In this document: positions 35,813-44,427 of the stretch, one piece after another
Numbering within the stretch: the stretch's first letter is position 1
How the letters are laid out: every line of letters begins with the position of its first letter
Source of the DNA: Paraburkholderia sp. BL10I2N1
Lineage (GTDB): Bacteria; Pseudomonadota; Gammaproteobacteria; Burkholderiales; Burkholderiaceae
Assembly: GCF_004361815.1 (NCBI RefSeq)
Contig: NZ_SNWA01000001.1
Location: 1,860,001-1,924,000, forward strand
Length of the DNA stretch: 64,000 nucleotides
Direction: 5' to 3'
Program-made: the position numbers and the translations under genes
The notes under the pieces: generated by a model
The model's database searches: none
Seen by the model: the letters and a program-made list of their open reading frames with translations, nothing else
Told to the model about the DNA's origin: nothing

Positions 35813-37168
35813 ATGAAAAAGCTTCGCTTGGCAACGCTCGTGGCAGGTCTTGCTGCCGCCGCGTCCTTTCTGCAGGTTGCGCCCGCTCAGGCACAGGCCC
35901 TGGGCGGCGGCAGCAGCCAGACGGTCGATACCATTGCAGCCGTGGTGAACAACGGGGTCATCACGCAACGCGAACTCGATCAGCGCGTCGGGATGATCTC
36001 GCATCGCCTGACCCAACAGAACGCGCCTATTCCGCCGGTGGACCAGCTTCGCCAGCAGGTGCTGAACCAGATGGTGCTGGAGCGCATCCAGCTGCAAAAA
36101 GCGAAAGAAGATGGCATCACCGTCGACGACGCCACCTTGCAAAGGACGCTGGAACGCCTCGCCCAGTCGAACAACATGACGCTCGACGTCTACCGCTCGC
36201 GGATCGAGGCTCAGGGCGTGCCCTGGTCCGTGTTCACGAACGATGCGCGCACTGAGTTGACCTTGTCGCGTCTGCGCGAGAAGGAAGTGGACAGCAAGGT
36301 GACAGTGAACGACGCCGAAGTCGCGAACTACATCGCGAGCCAGCGCGGACCGAACGCCGGGGTGACGAGCGACCTGCACTTCGAACACATCCTGCTGAAG
36401 GCGCCGCTCAACGCTGCGCAGACGGACATCGAGGCCGCCCAGCAAAAAGCCGACTCCCTTCTTAAGGAAGCGACGGGAGGGGCGAATTTCGAAAAGCTCG
36501 CGAAGGCGAATTCGCAGGCAGCCGATGCATCCAAAGGCGGCGACATGGGCTTCCAGGCGCAATCGAAGCTGCCGCCCGAGTTCGTGACGGCGGCGGCGAC
36601 GCTGCGTCCGGGCCAGGTGAATCCGTCGGTGATCCGCACGAATGACGGTTTCGAGATCGTCCGTCTCGTCGAGCGCCGCAGCGGCCAGAGCGCAACTTCG
36701 GCTGATGCGCCGAAGCTCGTGCAGACGCACGTGCGCCACATCCTGCTGCGCGTCGGCGACGGCATGTCTGAACCGGCTGCGCGCGAGAAGCTGCTCGAAA
36801 TCAAGCGCGAGGTGCTGGCCGGCGGCGACTTCGGCAAGTTTGCCCGCACCTACTCGCAGGACGGTTCGTCGTCGCAGGGCGGCGACCTCGGCTGGATCAG
36901 CCCGGGTGAGACCGTGCCCGAATTCGAGCGCGCCATGAACGCGCTGCAGGACAACCAGATCAGCGAACCGGTGCGCAGCGAGTACGGCTACCACCTGATC
37001 CAGGTGCTCGGCCGCCGCGACGCCGAAGGTTCGATTTCACAGCAGATGGATCTCGCGCGTCAGGCGATCGGTCAGCGCAAGGCCGAACAGGCCTACGCCG
37101 ACTGGCTGCGGCAGTTGCGCGACACGGCCTACATCGACTACAAGCTCGGCACGCCTGTCGTGCAATAA
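35813..37168 (+). CDS. surA: Periplasmic peptidyl-prolyl isomerase/chaperone SurA
   Basis: 451 residues from ATG at 35813 ([19 protein letters not shown]); signal peptide to about APAQAQ (residue 29). SurA_N domain (about 45-160, [18 protein letters not shown]), two parvulin domains (about 180-285, [12 protein letters not shown]; and 300-400, [17 protein letters not shown]) and a short C-terminal helix. SurA escorts outer-membrane proteins, LptD among them, through the periplasm. It follows lptD by 76 bp and precedes pdxA by 6 bp, the standard proteobacterial order. Confidence 0.97.
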   Translation: MKKLRLATLVAGLAAAASFLQVAPAQAQALGGGSSQTVDTIAAVVNNGVITQRELDQRVGMISHRLTQQNAPIPPVDQLRQQVLNQMVLERIQLQKAKEDGITVDDATLQRTLERLAQSNNMTLDVYRSRIEAQGVPWSVFTNDARTELTLSRLREKEVDSKVTVNDAEVANYIASQRGPNAGVTSDLHFEHILLKAPLNAAQTDIEAAQQKADSLLKEATGGANFEKLAKANSQAADASKGGDMGFQAQSKLPPEFVTAAATLRPGQVNPSVIRTNDGFEIVRLVERRSGQSATSADAPKLVQTHVRHILLRVGDGMSEPAAREKLLEIKREVLAGGDFGKFARTYSQDGSSSQGGDLGWISPGETVPEFERAMNALQDNQISEPVRSEYGYHLIQVLGRRDAEGSISQQMDLARQAIGQRKAEQAYADWLRQLRDTAYIDYKLGTPVVQ

Positions 37169-37174
37169 CCGATC

Positions 37175-38179
37175 ATGAATCCTACCGCCCGCCCGCAAGG
37201 TGTACCGCTGCAGATTGCCATCACGACCGGCGAACCCGCTGGGGTCGGCCCGGAACTGACGGCACAGGCGCTGGCGGGCGCGGCGGCGCATTGGCCCGAC
37301 GCGCAGTTCACGGTGCTGGGCGATGCGGACCTGCTCGCCGGGCGGGCGAGGGCCGTCGCCGTCGACTGGGCGCACCTTCCCAAAGACCGCGTGCGCATGC
37401 AGCACGTGCCGCTCGGTGTGCCCTCGCAGGCGGGGCGGCTCGACGCAGCGAATGGCCGCTACGTGCTGACGCTGCTCGACGAGGCGATCGACGGCGCAGT
37501 ATCAGGTGCGTTCGACGCCATCGTTACTGCGCCCCTGCAAAAAAGCACGATCAACGACGCGGGTGTTCCGTTCACCGGTCACACCGAATATCTGGCGGAG
37601 CGTACGCATACGCCGCGCGTCGTGATGATGCTGGCCGGCAGCGGCCCGCGGCCGCTGCGTGTGGCGCTTGCGACGACCCATCTGCCGCTGAAGGACGTTT
37701 CGGCGGCGCTGACGATCGACGGCCTTGTCGAAACGCTGCGCATCATCGATCACGATCTGCGTCATCACTTCGGCCTGCCGGCGCCGCGTATTCTTGTCAC
37801 CGGCCTCAATCCCCATGCCGGTGAAAACGGCTATCTGGGTCGTGAGGAAATCGACGTCATTACGCCTGCGCTCAAAGAGGCGAACGGGCAGGGCATCGAT
37901 GCGCGCGGCCCGTATCCAGCCGATACGCTGTTCCAGCCGCGTTATCTGAAAGACGCCGACTGCGTGCTCGCGATGTTCCACGACCAGGGGCTGCCGGTCC
38001 TGAAATATGCAACCTTCGGCGAAGGCATCAACATTACGCTCGGACTGCCGATCATCCGTACTTCGGTCGACCACGGCACCGCGCTCGATCTCGCGGGCAC
38101 TGGCCGCGCCGACTCGGGCAGCCTGATCGCCGCTATCGACACCGCCGTTTCGATGGCGCGCCATCGTCGCGCGACCTGA
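37175..38179 (+). CDS. pdxA: 4-hydroxythreonine-4-phosphate dehydrogenase
   Basis: 334 residues. NAD-dependent, zinc-using enzyme of pyridoxal phosphate synthesis that oxidises 4-phosphohydroxy-L-threonine. Opening [18 protein letters not shown] near 12-30, [10 protein letters not shown] near 137 (metal His), [17 protein letters not shown] near 210 and [12 protein letters not shown] near 267 (metal His) are PdxA signatures. Length is normal. It begins 6 bp after surA and 20 bp precede rsmA, so the genes are probably co-transcribed and translationally coupled. Confidence 0.96.
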   Translation: MNPTARPQGVPLQIAITTGEPAGVGPELTAQALAGAAAHWPDAQFTVLGDADLLAGRARAVAVDWAHLPKDRVRMQHVPLGVPSQAGRLDAANGRYVLTLLDEAIDGAVSGAFDAIVTAPLQKSTINDAGVPFTGHTEYLAERTHTPRVVMMLAGSGPRPLRVALATTHLPLKDVSAALTIDGLVETLRIIDHDLRHHFGLPAPRILVTGLNPHAGENGYLGREEIDVITPALKEANGQGIDARGPYPADTLFQPRYLKDADCVLAMFHDQGLPVLKYATFGEGINITLGLPIIRTSVDHGTALDLAGTGRADSGSLIAAIDTAVSMARHRRAT

Positions 38180-38199
38180 ATCTTTTTTATTGTCTTTCG

Positions 38200-39060
38200 A
38201 TGTCTAACAGCTCCAGCAGCCGGCAGCACCAGGGCCATTTCGCGCGCAAGCGGTTCGGACAGAATTTTCTGGTCGACATGGGTGTGATCGATTCGATCGT
38301 CGATGTGATCCGTCCGCAGCGCGGCGAACGCATGGTCGAGATCGGGCCGGGCCTCGGCGCGCTCACCGGGCCGCTGATCGAGCGTCTCGCGACACCCGAC
38401 GCGCCGCTGCACGCAGTCGAACTCGACCGCGACCTGATTGTGCGTCTCACGAAGCAGTTCGGTGAACTGCTCGAACTGCACGCGGGCGACGCGCTCGCCT
38501 TCGACTTCGGCTCGCTCGCCGCGCCCGGCGACAAGCCGTCGCTGCGAATCGTCGGCAATCTGCCGTACAACATTTCGAGCCCGCTGCTGTTCCACCTCAC
38601 GACGTTCGCACCTGTCGTGATCGACCAGCATTTCATGCTTCAGGATGAAGTGGTCGAGCGGATGGTGGCCGAACCTGGCAGCAAGGCATTCGGCCGGCTC
38701 TCTGTGATGCTGCAGTACCGCTACGTGATCGACAAATTGCTCGACGTGCCGCCCGAATCTTTCCAGCCGCCGCCGAAGGTGAATTCGGCGATCGTGCGCA
38801 TGATTCCGTACGCGCCGCATGAGCTTGCCGATGTCGATGTGCGTGTCCTCGGCGAGGTCGTGACCGCCGCGTTTTCGCAGCGTCGCAAGATGTTGCGCAA
38901 CACGCTGTCCGCATATCGCGATACGGTCGACTTCGAGGCGCTCGGATTCGATCTGCAGCGCCGCGCGGAAGACGTGCCGGTCGACGAGTACGTGCGGGTT
39001 GCGCAAGCCGTGGTGGCTGCATCTTCATCCGCCAGCCCCGGCGCAGACGCGGCAGGCTAG
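38200..39060 (+). CDS. rsmA: 16S rRNA (adenine1518/1519-N6)-dimethyltransferase
   Basis: 286 residues. KsgA/RsmA dimethylates two adjacent adenines in the 3' hairpin of 16S rRNA during small-subunit maturation; loss gives kasugamycin resistance. SAM loop [18 protein letters not shown] near 48, acidic [10 protein letters not shown] near 72, the catalytic [14 protein letters not shown] near 120 (NLPY) and [14 protein letters not shown] near 188 are intact. The final 15 residues are Ala/Ser-rich. Last gene of the lptD operon and convergent with the EamA exporter gene. Confidence 0.97.
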   Translation: MSNSSSSRQHQGHFARKRFGQNFLVDMGVIDSIVDVIRPQRGERMVEIGPGLGALTGPLIERLATPDAPLHAVELDRDLIVRLTKQFGELLELHAGDALAFDFGSLAAPGDKPSLRIVGNLPYNISSPLLFHLTTFAPVVIDQHFMLQDEVVERMVAEPGSKAFGRLSVMLQYRYVIDKLLDVPPESFQPPPKVNSAIVRMIPYAPHELADVDVRVLGEVVTAAFSQRRKMLRNTLSAYRDTVDFEALGFDLQRRAEDVPVDEYVRVAQAVVAASSSASPGADAAG

Positions 39061-39144
39061 CTGGCGAGGCCAGCCTGCGACCAGGGGTCGCGAGGCCGCA
39101 CCAGGTGTCGCTGGCTCCGGGCCAGGCGTTCGCAGCATGGGTTG

Positions 39145-40089
39145 TCAGGCTCGTACTTCGCTTCGTCGGGCCGGCGCATTGACGAGCGCGATGCCGGCCA
39201 GCACGAGCCCGGCCGCCATCAGAAACCGCAGGCTGAACGACTCGCCAAGCAGCAGTACACCAAATGTCACCCCGAAGAGCGGCGTCAGAAACGAGAAGAC
39301 CGACAGTCTCGATGCCATGTAACGCGTCAACAGCCAGAACCAGATCAGATAGCTGACAAACGCGACCACCACCGCCTGATACGCGAGACTCACCACGGCG
39401 AGCGGCGTGACCACCTCGACTCGCACCTGCCCGAGCAGCGCCGCGAGCGCCAGCAACACTACCGCAGATACCGCCAGCTGATAAAACAGCGTCTTGCTCG
39501 CGCTCGATTGTGCAAGGCGCGTCGAACGCACGACGACAGTCGTGGCGGCCCACGCGATCCCGCCCAGCACACCGAGCGCGTCGCCCGCGATGCCTGTCAG
39601 CATCGACTGGTGACTTGCTCCACTGGCGCGCGTAAAGCCGTCCGCGAACGCGAGCGCCATGCCGCTGAAGGCGACGAGCACGCCGATCCATTGTGTGCGC
39701 CGTATGTGCTCGCCTTCGACGAACCAGTGCAGTCCGAGTGCGGTGAAGCACGGCGCGGTGTACAGGAAGATGGCCATGCGCGATGCGCTGGTGAGCGTCA
39801 GGCCGAGAAAGATGCAGACAAACTCGCCGGCAAACAGGACGCCGGCCAGCAGACCCGCGCCGAGCGTGCCGTCGTTGCGAAACAGTGGCGTGCCACGCAG
39901 GCCTGCCCAGCCGTACACGAGCAGCGCGGCAATCGCTGAGCGTAGCCCCGCCTGAAAGACCGGTGCAAGTGCGGCGTTGGTGCTTTTGATGGCGACCTGC
40001 TGCAGGCCCCAGATTGCGCACAGCACGATCATCAGGACGATAGCAAAGGTATCGGGCGCACGACGTGCGGACAGGGTGGCGGTACTCAT
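39145..40089 (-). CDS. DMT-family (EamA) drug/metabolite exporter
   Basis: 314 residues from ATG at 40089 (MSTATLSARRAPDTFA). Ten hydrophobic helices arranged as two EamA repeats, with the typical MIVLCAIWGLQQVAIKST near 18 and SFLTPLFGVTFGVLLLGES near 262. Family members move amino acids, nucleosides or other small metabolites out of the cell; the substrate is unknown. Convergent with rsmA over 84 bp that contain two small GC hairpins without T tracts. A longer in-frame extension upstream of 40089 has no protein character. Confidence 0.88.
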   Translation of the reverse strand: MSTATLSARRAPDTFAIVLMIVLCAIWGLQQVAIKSTNAALAPVFQAGLRSAIAALLVYGWAGLRGTPLFRNDGTLGAGLLAGVLFAGEFVCIFLGLTLTSASRMAIFLYTAPCFTALGLHWFVEGEHIRRTQWIGVLVAFSGMALAFADGFTRASGASHQSMLTGIAGDALGVLGGIAWAATTVVVRSTRLAQSSASKTLFYQLAVSAVVLLALAALLGQVRVEVVTPLAVVSLAYQAVVVAFVSYLIWFWLLTRYMASRLSVFSFLTPLFGVTFGVLLLGESFSLRFLMAAGLVLAGIALVNAPARRSEVRA

Positions 40090-40424
40090 GGCGTTACCGC
40101 GAGCGAACAGAACGATGGGCGCACTGTAAGGGTTCGACAGGAACTGTTGTGAGTGAGGCCCATACCATATCAAAACGCCGCAGCCGTGGCGATGACTCCG
40201 GCTGCGACGGGTGCCCATTGTGAGGGTCGGCTGGACCGCAGGACTCTGAAGTCCTATGCGTACTGGATATGCATTCACACCACACCGCGCTTGCGAACGC
40301 GTGACGCCGCGAGCACTGGCGCGCCATAATCCCCGCTGCACGAGATGTTGGAACGGAATCGCCATGGCAACGCAACGGCTGCGCCGCAACGCGACAGGCT
40401 CGCGGCTCGCTACCAGGAGACTGT
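40090..40424. other. 335-bp divergent region between EamA exporter and porin genes
   Basis: No gene is seen. Two items stand out: a perfect hairpin AGGACT-CTGA-AGTCCT at 40240-40255, and a possible porin promoter GTGACG (40301-40306), 18-bp spacer, CATAAT (40325-40330), about 95 bp before the porin ATG. The remainder shows no riboswitch or terminator. Confidence 0.45.
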
Positions 40425-41543
40425 ATGACGACGTCGAGCAGGTGGAGAGTTGCAGCATGGCTGCCCATCGCGCTGGTCTGCCAGACAGTGCGCGCGCAGT
40501 CGAGTGTCACGTTGTATGGGATTGTCGACGAAAGCATTCGCTACATGACCAACGTCAATCAGGCCGGCGATTCGAAAGTGGGCCTGGGCGTCGGCGGGAT
40601 AAGCCAGAGCCGGTGGGGCCTGAAAGGCGTCGAGGATCTCGGCGGTGGCTGGTCCACCTTCTTCAAGCTCGAAAACCGCTTCTTCGTCAACACAGGCCAG
40701 AGCGATCCGACGCTGCCGTTCTTCAACGAGGCGCAGGTCGGCGTGCGTTCCACGACGTACGGCCAGATCATCATGGGGCGCCAGGTCAACGTGATGATCG
40801 AAGGGATCACGGTCGGCGGCTATGGCAGCAACCCGTGGATTCCCTACGATTTCAGCTTCCAGCCTGAAGTGACGATGTCGGGCGGCATCTGGACCAGCAA
40901 TCAGGTGCAGTATCAGGCGCGTGCGCACGACTTCCTGTTCTCGGCGGGCTACGCGTTCGGTGGTGTGGCCGGCCACATGTCATACGGCAGCCAGTACGGC
41001 GCGGCGGCCGCCTATGCACCCGCCGGCGGCCCGATCAACGTGGGCGGCGCGTATCAGGTGTCGAGAGACTCGATCAACGGCAGCAGCGCGAAGGCGTGGA
41101 CGATCGGCGGCTCCTATACATGGGCGAGGACGCGTTTCGCAGTCGGCTATATCGTCAATCAGAACGATGCCGCATTCTCGACTTTCGCCAATGGTCCCTT
41201 CACGGCGCCCGTTCTGGCGGCGCTCAAGTACACCGACTTTTCGCGGCGCAGGATGATCATGGGCGGCATCACCCAGGCGCTCGACAATACCTGGCATTTC
41301 GCCGCGAACGTCTGGCGCACACTGCAGGACGGCAAGACGCCCGCGCAGGACGGTTCCGCCTGGCAGTACCAGCTGGTGGCCGATTACAGTCTGTCGAAAC
41401 GCACCGATGTTTACCTCGAAGGCGACTGGTCGAAGTACGACGGGGGCTTGATCGGCGCGCAGTTGCAGGGCGTCAACAGCATCGGGCTCGCGCAGAAAAG
41501 CACGCAACCGGGTGTGATGGCCGGGCTGCGGCATCAGTTTTGA
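40425..41543 (+). CDS. Gram-negative porin (Burkholderia/Neisseria type)
   Basis: 372 residues. Signal peptide to about QTVRAQ (residue 25), mature start SSVTLYGIVDESIRYMTN, which is the standard opening of betaproteobacterial trimeric porins; then GISQSRWGLKGVEDLGGGW, alternating beta strands throughout and a C-terminal aromatic GLRHQF needed for Bam recognition. General diffusion channel in the outer membrane; ion preference cannot be read. Stands alone, with its own candidate promoter upstream. Such porin genes are usually present in many paralogous copies in these genomes. Confidence 0.93.
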   Translation: MTTSSRWRVAAWLPIALVCQTVRAQSSVTLYGIVDESIRYMTNVNQAGDSKVGLGVGGISQSRWGLKGVEDLGGGWSTFFKLENRFFVNTGQSDPTLPFFNEAQVGVRSTTYGQIIMGRQVNVMIEGITVGGYGSNPWIPYDFSFQPEVTMSGGIWTSNQVQYQARAHDFLFSAGYAFGGVAGHMSYGSQYGAAAAYAPAGGPINVGGAYQVSRDSINGSSAKAWTIGGSYTWARTRFAVGYIVNQNDAAFSTFANGPFTAPVLAALKYTDFSRRRMIMGGITQALDNTWHFAANVWRTLQDGKTPAQDGSAWQYQLVADYSLSKRTDVYLEGDWSKYDGGLIGAQLQGVNSIGLAQKSTQPGVMAGLRHQF

Positions 41544-41642
41544 GACGACGCGACGCTCGCCCGGAAATGGCCCTGCTTCCTGCACAGGCATGGGATTCCG
41601 GGTACATTTACGTCCTCGACTTCAAGCAACAGGGAGTACACC

Positions 41643-42029
41643 ATGCGCCTGCTACACACCATGCTCCGGGTTGGCAACCTGGACCGTTCGATCGCCTTCT
41701 ACACGGAGCTGCTTGGCATGAAAGTACTGCGCCGCGACGACTTTCCGGATGGCAGGTTCACGCTGGCATTCGTCGGCTACACCGACGAGCGCGACGGCAC
41801 CGTGATCGAACTCACGCACAACTGGGACACGGAATCGTACGATCTCGGCACAGGCTTCGGCCATCTGGCGATCGAAGTCGATGACGCCTATGCAGCCTGC
41901 GAAAGAATCAAGACGCAGGGCGGCAACGTGGTTCGGGAAGCTGGTCCGATGAAACACGGCACGACCGTGATCGCGTTTGTCACCGACCCGGATGGCTACA
42001 AGATCGAATTCATCCAGAAGAAGAAATAA
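41643..42029 (+). CDS. gloA: Lactoylglutathione lyase (glyoxalase I)
   Basis: 128 residues. Converts the hemithioacetal of methylglyoxal and glutathione to S-lactoylglutathione. The four metal ligands are recognisable: His in MRLLHTML (5), Glu in VIELTHNW (56), His in GFGHLAIEV (about 74) and Glu in YKIEFIQ (about 122). The short form with this loop pattern is the nickel-activated bacterial class. Convergent with the YgjP-like gene over 88 bp containing a GAAGACC/GGTCTTC hairpin. Confidence 0.96.
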   Translation: MRLLHTMLRVGNLDRSIAFYTELLGMKVLRRDDFPDGRFTLAFVGYTDERDGTVIELTHNWDTESYDLGTGFGHLAIEVDDAYAACERIKTQGGNVVREAGPMKHGTTVIAFVTDPDGYKIEFIQKKK

Positions 42030-42051
42030 GGCCTGTCTGAAGGGCTTTTCT

Positions 42052-42073
42052 GAAGACCTCGCCAGCGGTCTTC
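42052..42073. terminator. Hairpin in the gloA / ygjP-like convergent gap
   Basis: GAAGACC (42052-42058) and GGTCTTC (42067-42073) form a 7-bp perfect stem with an 8-nt loop between two convergent stop codons. There is no T tract on either side, so it is at best a weak bidirectional terminator. Confidence 0.35.
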
Positions 42074-42117
42074 GTTCAGCGCGGTGGACGATGTCTTCGT
42101 CGCCGCGCACCCAGGCA

Positions 42118-43017
42118 TCAAAGCGTCGGCAGCAATTCCGGCGGATGATGTTTGAGCGTCTGCCGCGCCTCGCGGAATTCCGGAAAGATCGATTCGACCG
42201 TCTCCCAGAAACGTGGACTGTGGTTCATTTCTCGCAGATGTGCGAGTTCGTGAGCGACCACGTAGTCGATGATGGACAGCGGAAAATGAATCAGCCGCCA
42301 GTTCAGACGGATCTTGCCGTCGCTTGAACAACTGCCCCAACGCGTCGCCGCCGACGACAGCGCATACGCGCGATAGCTGACCCCCAGCTTCTCAGCATAG
42401 ATCGTGAGCCGCTCGCCGAAAATGCGCGTCGCTTCGCCCTGCAACCAGCCCTGCACGCGATCCTTGATCTGCTGGGGATCGGCGTGCGGCGGCAGGGGCA
42501 ATGCGAGCGCCGCGCGCGCTGCATCGAACGTCAGCGCGCGGTGCGACGCGGCCAGCATCACGCTGACAGGACGGCCAAGATACGGCACCTGCGCGCCATC
42601 TTTCCAGTCGATGCGCGGCAACGCGCGCTGCTCGACGCGGTTCTGCCATTCGTTGAGCTTCGTGAAAATCCAGCGCTGCTTTTCCGTGATCGCGGTTTCA
42701 ATGTCCGCAAGCGTGACCCATCGCGGAGCAGTAATCGTGAGGCCGGTGCTGTCGATGGCAAAACCGATCGAACGACGTGCCGAGCGTTTCAGAACATAGT
42801 GCAGCGTCTGCGAACCGAGCGTGAGGCTGCGCAGCTTCGTGCCGTCCGGTGCGCGAAGCGCGTCCGGCTTCGGTGGCGAAGGCGTTGAAGGTGTTGAAGA
42901 GGGCGATACGGGGGACGAGGAGGGCGGCGTAGGGACAGCCGGCTCGGCGAAGAGCGGCAGATCGAGTTGCCGGCTATCGAGCGCCGCAGCGGGCTGCGGC
43001 GTGGGAGACTTCTGCAT
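42118..43017 (-). CDS. YgjP/SprT-like zinc metallopeptidase (DUF45)
   Basis: 299 residues from ATG at 43017 (MQKSPTPQPAAALDSRQ). The first 75 residues are rich in Pro and Ser and probably disordered. The catalytic domain (about 90-295) carries HELAHLREMNHSPRFW: the zinc HExxH plus a third His, the DUF45 pattern. CSSDGKIRLNWRLIHFP near 240 is also conserved. Members are called M48-like or UTP pyrophosphatase (E. coli YgjP); the function is not certain. Last gene of the long minus-strand run, 41 bp after plsC. Confidence 0.88.
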   Translation of the reverse strand: MQKSPTPQPAAALDSRQLDLPLFAEPAVPTPPSSSPVSPSSTPSTPSPPKPDALRAPDGTKLRSLTLGSQTLHYVLKRSARRSIGFAIDSTGLTITAPRWVTLADIETAITEKQRWIFTKLNEWQNRVEQRALPRIDWKDGAQVPYLGRPVSVMLAASHRALTFDAARAALALPLPPHADPQQIKDRVQGWLQGEATRIFGERLTIYAEKLGVSYRAYALSSAATRWGSCSSDGKIRLNWRLIHFPLSIIDYVVAHELAHLREMNHSPRFWETVESIFPEFREARQTLKHHPPELLPTL

Positions 43018-43058
43018 CGGATTCGGCTTCGCGCAATACGCCGCGTGCGGCGTGCGCG

Positions 43059-43817
43059 TCAGATTCGGGCAGTGGCAGGCGTGCTTTCCGCCGCACGGTA
43101 CGCGGCAGGGTCGATGCGGCGCATTTCTGCTTCGATCCACGTTTCGACGCGCGTGTTCACTTCATCGGGCGTGAGCCCCTTCGTTTCGATCGGCTTGCCA
43201 ATCGAAACTGTGACTATACCCGGATATTTGGTGAACGAGTTGCGCGGCCACACGCGCCCTGCGTTGTGCGCGATCGGTACGACCGGCGCGCCCGTTGCGA
43301 TGGCGAAGCGCGCGCCGCCAGTCTTGTACTTGCCTTGCTTGCCGGTCGGCGTGCGCGTGCCCTCCGGGAACATGATGACCCACGCGCCTTCTTCCATGCG
43401 CGCCTTGCCCTGCTTCGTCACGGACTCGAATGCGTACTTGCCTTCCTTGCGGTCGATGTGAACCATCTTCAGCATGCCGAGCGCCCAGCCGAAGAAGGGC
43501 ACATAGAGCAGTTCACGCTTGAACACATAGCAAAGGGGGCGCGGCATCAACGCCGGAAACGCGAGCGTCTCCCACGCCGACTGATGCTTCGACAGCAGCA
43601 CCGCGGGCCCCTCGGGCAGATTCTCCCGGCCTTCGACCCGGTAGCGGATGCCGTTCAACCAGCGCACGACCGTGAGCGTCGCGCGGCACCAGCCGGCCGC
43701 CATCCAGTACCGGCTATCGGCTTTCATGAACGGGAACGCGACAAAGCACGCGATTGCGTACGGCACCGTGAAGACGACGAAGTAGATCAGCAGCAACAGT
43801 GATCGAAGGAAGCGCAT
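43059..43817 (-). CDS. plsC: 1-acyl-sn-glycerol-3-phosphate acyltransferase
   Basis: 252 residues, inner-membrane enzyme making phosphatidic acid from lysophosphatidic acid. An N-terminal membrane helix (about 4-28) precedes the acyltransferase domain. Motif I reads SKHQSAWETL near 75, that is H-x4-E where the textbook family motif is H-x4-D. Motif III FPEGTRTPTG near 170 and motif IV GAPVVPIAHNAG near 190 are normal. 39 bp after gmhB. The gmhB-plsC neighbourhood joins LPS heptose and phospholipid synthesis. Confidence 0.93.
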   Translation of the reverse strand: MRFLRSLLLLIYFVVFTVPYAIACFVAFPFMKADSRYWMAAGWCRATLTVVRWLNGIRYRVEGRENLPEGPAVLLSKHQSAWETLAFPALMPRPLCYVFKRELLYVPFFGWALGMLKMVHIDRKEGKYAFESVTKQGKARMEEGAWVIMFPEGTRTPTGKQGKYKTGGARFAIATGAPVVPIAHNAGRVWPRNSFTKYPGIVTVSIGKPIETKGLTPDEVNTRVETWIEAEMRRIDPAAYRAAESTPATARI

Positions 43818-43856
43818 TGGGGGTGGTCGTTCAAAAAAAGGAATGCGCTGGCCGCA

Positions 43857-44417
43857 TCACTCGTGTTCTTCAGAAAGGAAATCCAGCGCGAAGGCGCGCA
43901 GGTCCGCATGCACCTGCGTGCCCTCGGGCAGGCCGCCGGCGGCGAGCGTCTTCCGGCCTTTGCCGGTCAGCACGAGGTGGGGGATAAAGCCAAGCACAGC
44001 GCCTGCCTGCAGATCGCGCAGCGAATCGCCGACGACCGGCGTTTCCGCCGGATCGATCTCGAACCGTTCAGCGATCATCTTCAGCATGCCGGGTCTCGGC
44101 TTGCGACATTCGCACTGGTCTTCCGATGTGTGCGGGCAGAAGAACACGGCATCGATTCGTCCGCCGACATGCGCCGCCATCTTGTGCATCTTCAGATGCA
44201 TCGCGTTCAATGCGGCCATGTCGAAAAGACCACGACCGATGCCCGACTGGTTCGTGGCGACCGCCACGCGATAGCCCGCCTGGTTCAGGCGAGCGATCGC
44301 TTCGAGCGCACCGGGCAGGGCGACCCATTCGTCTGGCGATTTGATGTACGCGTCCGAATCGACGTTGATCACGCCGTCGCGGTCGAGGACCACGATCTTC
44401 CTATGGCTGGTCGGCAT
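43857..44417 (-). CDS. gmhB: D-glycero-beta-D-manno-heptose-1,7-bisphosphate 7-phosphatase
   Basis: 186 residues from ATG at 44417 (MPTSHRKIVVLDRDGVIN); seven further in-frame codons upstream would run into the glyS stop and are rejected. HAD phosphatase motif I is VLDRDGVIN near 10. The zinc-binding cysteine cluster CPHTSEDQCECRKPRPGM near 97 identifies GmhB. It makes heptose-1-phosphate for ADP-heptose, the inner-core LPS sugar. It starts 10 bp after glyS, so the two are probably co-transcribed. Confidence 0.95.
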   Translation of the reverse strand: MPTSHRKIVVLDRDGVINVDSDAYIKSPDEWVALPGALEAIARLNQAGYRVAVATNQSGIGRGLFDMAALNAMHLKMHKMAAHVGGRIDAVFFCPHTSEDQCECRKPRPGMLKMIAERFEIDPAETPVVGDSLRDLQAGAVLGFIPHLVLTGKGRKTLAAGGLPEGTQVHADLRAFALDFLSEEHE

Positions 44418-44427
44418 GGCGCGGTGC

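Noticed and set aside
39061..39144. GCGACC/GGTCGC and CTGGC/GCCAG hairpins after rsmA as terminators
   Set aside because: Short GC stems without T tracts; termination not supported.
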